This document shows positions 11,656 through 25,130 of a stretch of DNA of 64,000 nt, piece after piece. Location of the stretch: positions 61,201,415 to 61,265,414 of the forward strand of contig OX393578.1 of NCBI GenBank assembly GCA_947652605.1. Reading direction: 5' to 3'. A program made the translations under genes and the position numbers. The notes under the pieces are model-generated. The model had not been told where the DNA came from. It worked only from the letters and a program-made list of their open reading frames with translations, and made no database searches. Source of the DNA: Elmis aenea (taxonomy: Eukaryota; Arthropoda; Insecta; Coleoptera; Elmidae). Each line of letters begins with the position of its first letter. Positions within the stretch are counted from its first letter, which is position 1.

Positions 11656-14269
11656 TAGAATTAAGGCAGCTGTATAAGCGAATCCATTATCCTGCATAAT
11701 CCTTTTCTCTGAGGCTCTAAAAAATACTTCACGTAAAAATGTTTTTGTGTAGCTTTTCGTTGTAACTGTCTTCTGTGTACAAATTCAGACAGTAGAAAAC
11801 TAAACACGTAGCATTTTAAACAGCACTACCTTAGAAAAACTTCACGATTTTAAATACTTAATTTACAATTTAAATGCATATTGTAGCCAGACTACTGCTA
11901 CACCGCCAAGAATTTAAAAGACCATGCATTTTAAATCAAGCCTTCTCAAACATTTGCTTATCTAACCATTAAATATTAATGTCCCATCAATCGTATATAA
12001 GTAATTATGTATGTGGTTGGGATGTCAACATTTCAAGTTGCTAACGTTCAATTTTCAATTTACTTTTTGTTGTTTAAAGAATTTTTTATTCCATTTGGCG
12101 TAAAATTTTAACTCGTTTCTTTTGAATTTTCGTTAAGTATTTGTACAAGAGGGTTGGTGGTAACCTTAAAAATGCTACTGTTAAAATAGTTGCATCCCCC
12201 AATCGATATGTTGGCACGATGCCCTGCAGATAGCATTCCAATCCTGATTGCATGGGCTAGGTCAGTGTTTTTATAGCAGCTACGTATAAAGTTAAAAATA
12301 TAGCTTTAATTTGAGCTACAAAAAGCCCAAAATCGCACATTCATTCGCTCCACTTATCGGTGTTTAATGCATTCGTGGAAAAAAGTGAGATATAGCCACC
12401 AATTAAGCGAGTTTTTGCTTTCATTCGATTAAAGCATTTAAGAGTAAATAAATAATTTACTAATTATTAAATCACTGTGACTACGTCAATCACAGTTAAT
12501 GCTTAGTAAAATTAACCTACAAGTCTATGACCCTGTTGCATTGTATGCAATTTGTCAAACATATCAGTGTCATCCTTTATTTATTCAGAAACATTTATAT
12601 AGCCGTGTCCCCTTTTCGACTTCCCGACATGAACGTCAAGCAATTACAATGGACTTAAAACCTGAACGACACAAAAGTGAAATCCATACAATAACATAGG
12701 TTTTACATCCGGCGTGTAACGTAATTTAAAATGACACTTAATTTAATTGACTTTGAAAATTTTCACCATACATCAACAGCTAAAAGGTGAAATGTTGTAA
12801 CTAATCGTGACACCTGGGTTTTGATAAACTCCATTTACTTCATTTCTTAGGAAAATGTAAATTCATTTCATATTGCGCATAGATTAAACTGTATTTTTTT
12901 TGTGATGCTGCATGATTCGAGTGTGCATGTAAATATTTTTAATGTAACTTGCTTTCTTCGTGCAAGCCACAACAAAATAGGAACGATTAGAAAGTTTTAA
13001 TAAAGTTGAACCTAACGAAAAAAGTAACAACCCATAAAAAGTTTTATTTTGCAAGTGTGGAGCTAGTTAGTATGCATATAAAAAGGTCGCAAAAGGAAAA
13101 ATTACTTGCGCAAATAGCAAAAGTTAATCCATAAAAGCTTAGTACAAACTTTTGTATTATTTATTTTTACGCCTCGCGTTGTTAACACACATTAGAATGG
13201 ATAATCCGTTTTTAAAAGCCTTAGTTGGTCATGCTTGCGTTATAATTCGTCACAGTATTATAGCAGATTAATTGGAGGTAATAGTTTAAAAATATGTCAA
13301 GCGAATATAGTAACATTCTTATTTAAACAAGCATCTTAGTACTGTTTAGTTTCCTTAACTGTGCTTTGGGGTTTAATTGATAAATTCATGTTGTTTAAAA
13401 TCAAGTTTATTAATTTCTTGAGATAGCATGAGTTGTAAATAAATTGGGCGATTTGTCTCTGATTTTTTACATCGTTTCTTTTACACCCGTTAGAAAGAAA
13501 AAATTATGACTATTCATCTTCAAATTTGTCAAACCGAATCCAAGAAAAAAGTTCCGGCCTCTAAGCGCTTGCATATAAAATTCGCATCGATTAGCGATTA
13601 ATACAAAATTTACAACAGTTCCTTAAAGAAATATGATAATTGAAAAACCGTTTTCAAACATATTTTGAGCCGCTTCTGCAGGTACCACCTTAGGAATGCG
13701 TAATATCCTGGTACATTATTGGTTCTGAGACAGTGTGTTCCAGTATCAGATTGGCCGCAATCCAAAGTGCCGCTGAATATACGAGTCGCTTGGGGAATGG
13801 CTTTTAGGTTAGTCGGAATTTATTGCTTTTCAAATTTTCCCATGCATTTACATGATAACATGTTTCAGTTTAGAACCTTGGTTGTAGCTACTGATCGACT
13901 CGCAGATTACAGATACAACAAACACAGTCCGATCAAAGATTTAGGTTAACATTTAGTTTTCAAAGTTTGCTCCAGGGCATAAATATTTAAAAGGCACAAA
14001 AAACAATTCTTGCAGAAAGCTGCTATTAAAACAAAGTGGGTTCTGTTTGCCGGAATAATAAAACAAACATAATCAAAGTAATAAAGCATTAGGTACACAA
14101 TTCGTTTTGATACGAAATGTAAGTTATGAATATGAAAATTGCGCCAAAGTAAAAGCTTTTGTTTGCCGTTAATTTTAAAGTAATTTATTCCATAAATAAA
14201 CAACTTCTTCGAATAAATGAAAATATGGATAGATTTTTGTTTTGTAATTGACTGTAGAAGCTTCACGTC
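11656..14269. other. AT-rich noncoding stretch
   Basis: No recognisable gene. Short frames at 12,499-12,699 and 13,719-13,949 have no motif. A minus-strand frame of 129 codons (14,335-13,946) runs into the 184 bp repeat and is unlikely to be real. A slightly GC-richer patch lies at 12,190-12,380. Confidence 0.5.
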
Positions 14270-14814
14270 CCCCTTGGGGGTCCATGGGCCCCTGCTATAG
14301 AACACCTGCCGCAGAGTATTAATGTTATCATCCATATATGCCGTATATATTGCAAAAGAGGCACCGACGCTTGGGCGTCTTTAGGTAAAATTGACAAAAT
14401 CGGCTTCGACTATGTTAGCCTAATATGCCCAGGTAATTTTCGAACCATGACTTTAATGATTTTCTAGTTATTGTACCTTATACGGACTGCTGTCTTACGG
14501 TATTAACGTTATCGTCCATATATGCGGTACGTATTGCAAAAGAGGAACCGACGCTTGGGCGTCTTTTGCTAAAATTGACAGAAACTGCTTCGACTATGTT
14601 AGCTTCACATACCCAAGTAATTTTAGGACCTAGACTTTAACAATTTTCTAGTTATTGTATCTTATATGGGGTGTTGATTTGCGGTATTAATGTTATAATA
14701 AATTTATACCGTATATATTGCAAAAGAGATACCGACGCTTGGGCGTCTTTCGTTAAAATTGACAAAAACGGCTTCGACTATGTTAGCTACCCCTTGAGGG
14801 TCCATGAACCCCTG
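14270..14814 (+). repeat. 184 bp tandem repeat, about 2.6 copies, bounded by 25 bp direct repeats
   Basis: Units begin at TATTAATGTT or TATTAACGTT, positions 14,317, 14,501 and 14,685, an exact 184 bp step. Each has ATATGC-GTA-ATTGCAAAAGAG, then ACCGACGCTTGGGCGTCTTT, then GGCTTCGACTATGTTAGC. The third unit stops after TATGTTAGC. Directly outside the array are related 25 bp segments at 14,270-14,294 and 14,790-14,814 (both begin CCCCTTG and end CCCCTG, with 3 mismatches), 520 bp apart. They look like an alternative unit tail. Noncoding. Confidence 0.85.
14366..14379. repeat. hairpin GACGC-TTGG-GCGTC in unit 1 of the 184 bp array
   Basis: A perfect 5 bp stem with a 4 nt loop. The identical 14 bases recur at 14,550-14,563 and 14,734-14,747, exactly one unit apart each time, while flanking bases vary. 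Confidence 0.8.
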
Positions 14815-17800
14815 GTTTAAAACCTATGTCCAATGCAATGAATTTCTAATTTAAGTTTGTTCAGAAATCGCCTAAAACTGTGTTACAGCTCTTTAAAAAT
14901 TTTAAGTAAGTTTCAAGTGTATAATCTTACATATGTATATTAAATGTTTTTAATGTTTTGCAGTGAGATTTATATGAATATTATTGCGTAGTGTTGGGCA
15001 AACAGACGACTGTTTATAAACCAAATAAAATAAAATGTTTCTGTAAACAGATCCCACAATAAGGGGAAAAAACGCCCCAAGATCTTCAGATTTGTTGTGC
15101 ATCGCGGATTCACATTTTGCCTCTGGTGCTAGATTTTTTCGACGGTGTAATGCGGAAGCGGATTTACACGCTTACTACGGGATTAATGATTTGATAAATC
15201 TTGTGCTACAGGGTCGGCTTAAGTGACAGGACGCTTACGAGTATCTCAGAGTGAAAAAACTAAGCAACTTAAATACAACGAGAATCAGAAATTATTCAGC
15301 ATCGTTTAAATGTTATATTCTATAAAACAAACAATTAGTTTAATAAAGAAGTATGAAGGGCTAATGAAATCTGTCGTTTTTTTAATATATAAGCTCTGTC
15401 CTATAATAAGCGAGCTGTTTTGGTGCACAAAATTCATTTACTCTGTATAAATCGGTCAGAAGTGGGACCGCCAACGCAAACTTGGCTCAAGGCAACGTTA
15501 TTGAGTCCATTTCGCTCGTCCAGCACACTAAATCAAACTTATTATTACAAAAACGTCTCAATTTAACCGAATCCATACATCTTATACTAAGAAAGATCCG
15601 GACGACGCTATACGAATACATATTTCTGTGTATCATTGAAACAACCACGGACTTTTATTCTTGCCAGCAGTCACTGGTACACCCCTTATTACACAACACT
15701 TGACGATTTCAACTCGTGGATCTCACATCGCATGGCTTGGTAAATTGATGTTCCATATATCTATAGGCGATGCCCGGGCTTACTAACTCCGAAGGTTGAC
15801 AAGCGCTATCATATCATAAATCGCAGCAAATTGGGCAACATGGTCGTAAACTCTACAAGTATGTGAAACTAGTTGGCTTAGGTTCATAATGAAATAAACA
15901 TGAACAACAGTTCAAATAAATCTTTTAGATATTCTGCGAGGAGCAGCAAAAAAAAAAGGTTACATTCGAACGACTCAAGTAATAGGGCAATAGTTTCAAA
16001 TAGTATGACATAAAAAAAAATAAACGAAACTATGGCTTTACCTACGTCTTATTTTTTCGACCTAAAAATCTTCGGACTTTGTACTTTTCAAAAATGGCAT
16101 AGGAAAGGCGTCCATGAGAAATTAACAACTTACCCTGTAAAAAATCTCTACTAATTTTACTGTTGTTTCCCAAGACCCTATGTGCTTCCAAAAACAGAAC
16201 GTAGATTCCCACCATACGTTATGATTTAGAGTTTCAAAATTTAGGCATACTGAAAACCTAACTAGACTATTAGGTCCAATCATAAAGGTCTCTACATTAC
16301 AACGTTAAAGGGTACATTGTTTAAACCATTAGTTTCCAAAGCGTGCATTAAACTTGCTTAAAATGTTTAATTATATCTAATTCATTCTTGTACGTCGACA
16401 CGGGTTCCGCTGTACACAGAGTTGGGTAAAGTACGAACGAAATAATGGTTATTCCACTACAAGTACAGTTGAAAACTTATTTTCATAAACTCACCACATA
16501 TACACGCTTCATTTACATTCAACTTTCTGCTAAAGCAGCGAACAACGAAGTTAAAGGGGAAGAAGCTTTTTGTTACATGTAAAGTTCATAATGTTTAAAT
16601 ACAAACTAGCGCGAGAAAATTGCCTTTAAATTTAATAAATTGTATTACAAAACGGGGAAGTTTACTTTGTCAGCTTCATAATAAACAGAAAACGCTATAA
16701 ATAACGCAGAAGCTGTTTACAGTTTTAAAATAAACACACATTTTCCCGTTATTAATATACGACCTTATTTTTTTCGGCAAATATTTAATAATCGGATTGT
16801 GCACACAAAATTTCCCAATCCCATGGAAACCGTTAAGGGTAGATGCACGATCTTTCATCTTCTTTTCAGTAGTTTTCCTGACTATTTTTCCAAAGTGTAA
16901 CAACAGGGTTTACAGTAACCAACTTTTAAGTCTTTTGGTATCTATCAATTTGGAGTCAACAAACATCGTTTCACTTGCAGAAATTTTACTTTATATTTGA
17001 TTTTTTTGTTTACGTATCTCTAGATGGAATATCCAAAGCAATAATATGCCTTTTGTATTTTGGTTTTACCTATTATCCTAATAAAACCTAAAATAACCAG
17101 GCCATGAAAAAAAAGGAGCAACACTCTGCTAAACTCTTTAATTTTACAGCTTCTCTCATTTATCAAACTTTGCAAATAAGAACAAAGATAGTCGTGTAAT
17201 CTCTTGATCATTTGGACACAGTGTATAGAAGAAAAGTTACCTGTTATAAGTTTAAAAATAACATCGTGTTATCAAGTCTTTAACGAAATCCGACCTTCAA
17301 GAGCATGCTACAGCATCGTGCTTTTACTTTCAAAGGATTTATACTTAGCTACCACCCACCAGTTCACCTCTCTAGCACCTTTAACTCACTTCAACAGCTC
17401 ACCAGATCATGGTTGTTGCGTAAACACGAAAGGAAATATGCAGAAGCATATATTGATCTACAATTTCTTTGTCATTAAAAACCGTAACATCTTATATTTG
17501 CCTATTTGCGAATTTGCTTTATACCCCAAACGGCTAAGTACAAAACACGAGGATTAATCCAGTCAAACATGCTTCGGGAGAAAGATTGCAATATAAGTAA
17601 TACTTCAACATGTAACACTAAAATGCTCTATTTTATAAAGTTGGTAAATTGGTCTGTCATTTCCAGATCAGTGCGTCAATTGTTTGCAACAGAAATGTTA
17701 TTCCGTGTTGGTCTGAAAATGACAGATTGGCACAATAAGAATGTTATCAGCATATGAATGTACAAATGTGAGATAGAAATGTATCACAAGTTGAGGATTT

Positions 17801-20800
17801 CGAAGAAGATTTGTGGCTTAACAATAAACGAACGCATTCTATGAATTTCTGGCACATCTGATTATCAAAAAAGAGTTAGAATTTCGCATTTGTTGTTACA
17901 TTCTAGAAAAAGTTGTTTTGAGATAAGCTCAATGTTGTGAAAAGTTTAGCTTAGAAAATTTCGTGCGAAATAATTTCTTACTACAAATAATTAAAACCGC
18001 AATAGGTATCCTACACTAAAGAATTAACTGAGAGAAAAAAACGTAAAATACCAATTTCAAAAGTCCTACCTTTGCTATTGCTACGCTACTTACTATAAGA
18101 CATACAGAGGTTACTTAAGTCCATCAACTTACCTTGAAGAAAAAAAAAGTATTAGAATATGGAGCGTGTTGCAATAATAAAAAAATTCTTAATTAAAAAA
18201 ACTTTGGTTTTTCTTGCCCTTTACACTAACAGGTTCCTAATTTTTGAATGGGGCTTTGTAATATTCAACTGCAAACGTTGTTCAGTCATTTTTGTTCAAG
18301 CTAAAACAGGATTAAAACTTTTCAGCATAAAACTGTTCCCTTTTTTTATTTATTGCTTCCACATTTACTCACAAGTTCTGACCGATATATACACTGTAAC
18401 GTATACATTTTTACAATTGCGAGAATTTTAAACACAAACTAAAGTACCGACAATCTGTACAAACTCATGTCAAACGAAATAAGCTTTTAAACAGGTTTAT
18501 CCCTAACTTAGAAGCCCTTTAGAGCCGACCATTTGCATTAAAAGCGCGACATTTGTCTTTTCTTTTGTCAACGAGTATGTGCAATTCATAAACGAAAAAC
18601 TCGCCAACGACTTTGTCAAAGCATTACAATTATGCAACGAAATTTTCAAAGGAATAAAAATAATTCTTTTGTAACAGCATAAATCTTTTTTTTAAATTTT
18701 TATTTTGCAATGATCTTTACATCTTCTAAAAATGTTATAGAGACTCTAAAATATGCATTTCTTTGCAACTACATTGCATAAAGGCAATATATCAACTTTT
18801 AAAATGGCGCAAAACAAAAATTAGATACATTAATTTTATTAATCAGCGCCCCTACCCCTTCCAGCTAAGTGGAGAAAATGTGTGTTGTACAATATTTATG
18901 CTTCATTGTCAAGCGAGGAATATGTTTCCTTTATCCGCTGGATGCCTGCTTGCTTACAGAAAAAAAAAATTAAAAGGAAATTGATTTTTAAGAACTTTTA
19001 CGAGAGGATTACGTTTATTTTCTACCATAAAAAAATCCTTTGTTCTCGTGTGAATGTCGCAAGCGAACGAGTACGAAAGAAAGTACAAAATTGCAATAAA
19101 ATTCTCGCCCGACACATTTTTCAATCTTGCATGAGATAAGCAATTGAAGTATAGCAAATTTTTATACTCACACCATACGATATCTCATAGTCTAGTGTCA
19201 TACAATTTTGCATAGCAGAATAGCTGTGTATTCTCCGAGTACTTAAATTATTCATAAAGGAAATGACGTCATAAAAGGCGGAAACAAGGCGTGTTTTCTT
19301 CATTACATTTCCTCTGCCTCTCCTGTTACAAACTGTACCTATATATACCACTCTCTTTCCCGGAGCAAAATATACGGGATCCGGAATGTACACGGAGATA
19401 CTACAGCCAGTTAAAGATAATTATATTCAAGCCCAGCTTTTTATGGCCCACTATTTTGTCTGTAAACACGTGGTGTATTGTCGGGAACGGAAAATTATTG
19501 TACAAATTGTTGATACATACATTTTAAAAGATTTTCGTAATAAGCATCGTTCCCTTGTCATTATCTCGCATTGATAATTGTGATAAAAGTGGGTGGAAAA
19601 GACTGATTGGTTCTTTATTTTACTTTAAAAGCACCAATCAACACACATTTATTACTGTACAAAAAATATCGTATTCGTCATTATAGTATCAAATTGAATC
19701 TTTGCCTAGGGATCAAATTCTGTACCACTAATCAAAGAGATAACGAGGTTCGCCCACTTTAGATTTATAAACAGCAAAATCAAACTATGAGAATAAATAT
19801 ACACGAGAACCAAGCAGAATTGATTGAGTACTAAAAATAAACACTAGGAAACCGTAATCAAGTGTATCCCAAATTCGAGATTCAACATGGGGATTTGCTT
19901 ATTTTAAGGGCTCCAAAATCGGTTATCTTGAGACAAAGTTGAAAATTTTGGTGCCCAATTCCAATGCATAGAAAACGGTACCAGAGTCCACTTAGTTTGA
20001 AACTTATTAAAAATAGTGTTTATGATTCTAAATATGAACAATAATTTATTAGTCCGATGGTGCAATTTAAGAAAACGGTAAACATAAAAATTAAAATTAT
20101 TTATAGTAAAACAAAATGGTGGAGGAGCCGGGTTCTTTATAAGTTTAACGCCAATAATTATTATTTCTACTTGAGTGTTCCTGGGATCGTGTGTGATTGT
20201 GTGTACTGGTGGCACGATAAATCACAGGAACATTTAATTATCAAAAACGAATATCGAATTAATCAAATGCACTTGACTCGCAACGAAATAATCCAGTGGC
20301 GTTAATAAAGGCTCCTAACAGTGTTTTAATTAAATTGCGGCTTCGAATTAAAATGTAATGATCAGCGTTCTCTAATAATTTTCCAATTATGAAGTACTTC
20401 GTTCGCCGAGCAATTCTAATTCGGAATTTCATTAACAATTGTAACGTCACCTCAACTCAATAAATGCCCATGGCTCACACACAATATTGTATTGTAATAT
20501 TGCAGGAAACAAATCAGAATATTCGGACGCCTCTGTTATTTCCAATAACGATGCTAATCTGTGTAATGCCGTCCGTGTGTACGTGTGCGGGGGCGGGACT
20601 GTAAACACATTAGCGATATTTCACCAGAAGGCTGCGCGAGAGCGGATAATACAAGATGAATTACCACTCGAACAATCGGAATTCGCTCCAATAAAATGAA
20701 GTTATATGTCTTCTCTTCTACTTCGTTACCGGCCTCTGCTATTGCTGAACTTTGACCCAATATAACTATAATCTTAATTTTAGAGTTTATTTCACATGAG

Positions 20801-21449
20801 GGTTCGAAGATTTCAATCTCGTTTTAATCAAAATAATGCCTAAAACGCGTCAATTTGGCAGTAAAACTTTTGTTTAACGACGAACTATCAGCCACTAAGA
20901 TCGTCCAATCTTGGAAACACTCAAAGCTCGACAAATTATTATCGTTAAGTGCATGGGATAAAACAAATGAATAGAGTTAAATTAAATCAAGAGGGCGGTA
21001 CGCGATGCTTTATAAATGTTAAAAGCTAGGTTAATCAAGTGCTCTACTCAAACAAAGGTGGTATGTAAAACTTTAACTGAGCACATTTAAAAATAGCAAT
21101 TGATGAACTACTCGTACATTAAAAAAATAATGGCAGACAAAAATGGCTTAAAATATGCAAAAACTATGAGCAAATATACTTATTTTTCCACATAGTTGCC
21201 ACACACAAAACCAGGCACTATTGGTTTAAATTAGAAGTTTAAACAGTTCCTTAATAAACTCTAAACAAAACCCGAAAAACAATTATTAAAAAATGTTGCT
21301 CAGATGTTTTATTATACTGTGCCCTTTAAATAACCCTAATACAATTTTGCTTCAAGTTGGGTAACCAATTTAAAATTAGCAAGAGATTTTTGATGTTGCG
21401 TCCTAGTATACAATATTTTTTTAAATAATTTAAAAGGTACAACAAAATT
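14815..21449. other. long noncoding stretch
   Basis: No gene, RNA or clear repeat supported. Frames of 60-117 codons (for example 17,204-17,557 and 18,159-18,431) show no motif and are AT-driven. GC-richer patches occur at about 15,050-15,240 and 20,480-20,700. The second has a plausible splice acceptor (TAATATTGCAG, ending near 20,504) before an open stretch to 20,699, but its translation is not recognisable. Confidence 0.45.
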
Positions 21450-22330
21450 TAATGATTTACTTTTCCAAAGTTAGAAACAATAATATAGCGACCTTTGCAG
21501 ACTACTCGGCTATTTTAGCAGTAGGAAGAAACAATATAGAATCATCCGAGAAATTACAAGCAGTTGTCAATCAGATTAACAACTGGACAAAAACATGGCG
21601 TATAAAGTTAAATGAAACGAAGTCAGTACATGTCAATTTTGCCAACAAGAGAATTGAAGATGCACCAATCAACTTTAATAATAAACAAATTCCATACTCC
21701 ATACACAGCAAAACACTTAGGTTTTACACTGGACGCTAAGCTACGCTGGAAGGCACATGTCAAGAAAAAAAAGGAAGAAATAGGTATCAATTATAAAAAA
21801 CTGTACTGGCTAATCGGGAGGAATTCCTCTCTGTCCCTACATAATAAACTTTTGCTATACAAGCAAATTTTAAAGCCTGCATGGACATATGGGATACAGC
21901 TATGGAGATGCACCAAACAGAGTAATATTCAGATCATCCAGAGATTCCAGAACAAAACACTAAAGAACATCGCTGATGCACCTTGGTAATGCAGAAATAG
22001 TAATATACATCGGGACCTCAACATGGACACTGTAACCAATTAAGAAGTTTGCCAGGGGCCACGAAGAAAGGCTCCATCAAGATGTAAACGTCGAGGCGAT
22101 CCAGCTCCTGGTCACTACAGGATCAGTAAGAAGACTTAAAAGGGCTAAGCTATTTGAGTTAGTTTAAGCAAAAGTTAAAAAGCAGAGACTGTGCGGTAGT
22201 GTGCACGTTAATAATTAGTGTACTTATATTATATTAGCAAACTAAAGACTGGTATTGGGTAAACCTTAGACTAAGTTTGAACATTATTAATTTAGGCTAG
22301 AATTAAACTTCTCATTGGTCTCAAAGACCA
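21450..22330 (+). mobile_element. 5'-truncated Jockey-clade LINE remnant (reverse transcriptase C-terminal half plus 3' UTR)
   Basis: Translation from about 21,465 gives ATFADYSAILAVGRN, a reverse transcriptase motif C in which FADD is now FADY (21,494-21,505). NWTKTWRIKLNETKSVHVNF follows. A frameshift near 21,705 continues as KHLGFTLDAKLRWKAHVK, KLYWLIGRNSSLSL and KPAWTYGIQLW, all hallmarks of insect Jockey elements. A second frameshift after about 21,990 leads to HEERLHQDVNVEAIQLL and the terminal KLFELV with stop at 22,165-22,167. The following ~160 bp includes a segment rich in AAAGACCAGA, consistent with a 3' UTR. The 5' end is lost, which is normal for LINE copies, and the mutated catalytic motif and frameshifts make it inactive. 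Confidence 0.88.
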
Positions 22331-24814
22331 GATTGCACTGTTATAAACTCTATTAAGGTTTAAACTTTAAAAAAAAGTTTTCCTTCTTAACTAAAAATGT
22401 TTTTAAATTTGTTTTCTCAGACTACCAACAAGCATAAAATAAGCGATTTAAAATTTCAATGACTTTTTAAATTTAAGATAAGCAAGATTTAAAAAGAGGG
22501 ACAAGTTATTCAACATACGTACCACATATACTCGCAATATAATAAAAATGGCGCCGAAAAGCAAATTAGTCCTGATGCCACGTGTTTTAAGAGCTTATAA
22601 AAAACAAGCATGCGTCAGCATCCACGCACAAAAAATCATTAAAAAAAGACAGAAGACGATCGAATCCCATGCGAAAAGGTAGTAATTGGCGACAGACAAA
22701 AGACAGAAAGGACAAACAGCGTAGGATGAAATAAAAACCAGCCACTGTTATTAAACATTTACGCCAAAAATACAAGATAGAGCGTCTGCAGCTTTTTGTG
22801 TCGGCGTCCTTTCTTATAATTCCCTCGTCTTGTTTTTTCTTTCTCGCGAAACACGACGAAAACTAAAATAAACCGCTCGGGTCCTGAAAGTATTAAACAT
22901 TTTCAAGATTTTCACTTCTACATCCCGCGAGAATATTAAAATATTTCATATAATCCCGACACAATTGTGTGTGTTATTAACAGCTATCGTTGTTTCCCAC
23001 ACGTGTCGTTTAAGACTTTTCATAAAAGACGTTTACTTGGAAGACCATTTGCCACCCAATTCGCAGTTCGCAGTCAAATAAATTACCATATCGAGAACAC
23101 ACTACAAGACAGAGCATATAAAGGTTTGGATCGAACGAACAGAGATCTGAGAAAATTGGAACAAAAAACGAAGAGATTTAGGTCGCTTCCCCAGACAGCT
23201 ATTTAGATGGCAATTTTAGAGGAAGGAAGGCGAAAATTGTATGATCGACAATCGACCATACAATTACTGCACTTTTAAAATTAAGTTTGTCAACGTTTTC
23301 GTACAGTTATTTTTAAATTTTTTCTTTCCTTTGATAGGTACTGAATCATTTTATACACACAATTTTTAAAAAGTTTAAGCAGTCCTTAACTTGCAATTTT
23401 TACATACATTTTTTTCAAAAGCAAACTGACAAATGTTACTCAACGAAGGATTTGTAAGAAAATTTTTAGGCTAATTTTAATAGATAAACTATCCTAAAAG
23501 TTTTATAAAAATCTAAACACAACAGATAAACATTTTGCAAAATCGTACTACATCCCATACAGCTCACAAAGAACCTAATCTTTTCGGAAAACACGACGCA
23601 AAAATTAATACCAATTATCAAAAACAAGCACATGAAGATTAAAACAGCTATAATTGCGCCACGCTCTTGGCTTTAACAAAGCAGGCCACGATACGACACA
23701 AAATGTAGTCAAATGTTTAATGTTCAGGTCTAATATGTAAATATTGCACTGGTTATTACAGCAAACTTTCCAATAAAATCCCTGGAACATTTCGATAACA
23801 AAACAATTTACTGTCGTTATGACCTGGTTAAAATTTGTTCAGGGGTGGGTAGATTGGATTAAAAAAACAACTTCAAAGCAAATAGAAGCTATTTTGAATC
23901 ACAAAATAAAGAAATAATGATACCATAAAACATATCAAACGAAAAAAAATCCTGCAAGAGCTATAAACAAACAAATATTTAAGTTTTGGCGTCCATGTAT
24001 GGTAAAAATATATTCTATCATTGAATAAATATATTTCAGTTAAAAAGATAGTTTATTAGGTCTCTGAATATGTGTGATAACTTGTAAAAATTGGTTGTTA
24101 ATAGTTTAAACTGCAAATGGCATAACTTCTCTGCACCTACCGTAACTGTATTCGACATACATATGGTGATTAAATCAAATACAAAACTGTGATTTATTAT
24201 ATTATTTCATAAAGGTTAAAAGTCTATAACACGCTTTTAAACAATCGCTTACAATAAACTATCGAATTCAATACAAATATGAATTATTTAACTCAAACAA
24301 ACATTTACAGAGCACCAACTTTTACAATGAAATAAATCGTTAATTTACTTTACAATAAAACGACCAAATGTTTGCTACAAAACGACACAATAGCTATGGA
24401 AAGACACATCAAACGAAGCCAATAACGCGGAGTTTACGAAATTCAAAACCTAAACCCAATAACACTTATCGATTACACAGCCCACGTATCGTTTTACCAC
24501 TTAATTGTGTATCCATGCTTCGCTTCATTACCAGAGAAATTACTATTTTACCTCCAGTCATCAAATAACGAGAGTAAAACACAATCAAACTAGCAAACCA
24601 GCATGTGTAATTAAAATGTAATTAAAATCGCCATAACGAAAATATTTTCTTAAATTACCAATAACGCAGAATGGCCGAAAGGTATTTGATTTGCAACAAA
24701 ACAAACAGAATAGAAATAGGTTTTAAATAACCGCTGTGAATTTAAACACAAAATAACAACGTTTTAAAAATTTGTTTAGTACGAGGGTAAAGCAAAATTT
24801 ATTGCGAATGAAAA
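22331..24814. other. noncoding stretch
   Basis: No supported gene. A 44-codon basic frame at 22,548-22,682 begins in good context (AAAAATGG) but is too short to judge. A frame at 22,967-23,206 is not recognisable. The rest is AT-rich. Confidence 0.45.
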
Positions 24815-25130
24815 GTTGGTTAATATTTTCAAATATGTTCAGTTATTCCTTTGCGCAATAAAACTTTAGTGTTCTTCCTTTCCACTCCTGGAAAACTCTT
24901 AAGCAATTTTCTTTCGGAAAATAGTCGTAAACAACTTTTTCCCTCACAATTTTTCTTTAGTAAAACAATAACCAGAAGTCGCACAATGCTAAGTCAGGTG
25001 AGAAAGGTGAATGTTTTGTAAGTACTTTAATATTTTTTTCGGCGAGTTGAAGCTGTCATATGAGATTATCACAATGGATAGTCCCTGGAACTCAATTGAA
25101 TACTTTAGGCAAACATTTTACTACAAACCG
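24815..25130 (-). mobile_element. mariner-type transposase remnant (C-terminal catalytic part)
   Basis: On the minus strand from about 25,120 the frame reads KCLPKVFN, then TIHCDN, then LAEKNIKVLTKHSPFSPDLA and LCDFWL. This matches the order in mariner transposases, where the second catalytic Asp lies in the HxDNA motif and the third lies in SPDLAPxD (SPDL codons near 25,000). The tail reads FQEWKGR and ends near 24,825. In-frame stops are present and the N-terminal DNA-binding part is absent. Terminal inverted repeats were not found, so the element limits are approximate. Confidence 0.72.

Noticed and set aside
13946..14335. 129-codon minus-strand frame
   Set aside because: AT-driven composition, no motif, and its start lies in the 184 bp repeat.
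17204..17557. 117-codon plus-strand frame
   Set aside because: No recognisable motif and surrounded by similar chance frames.
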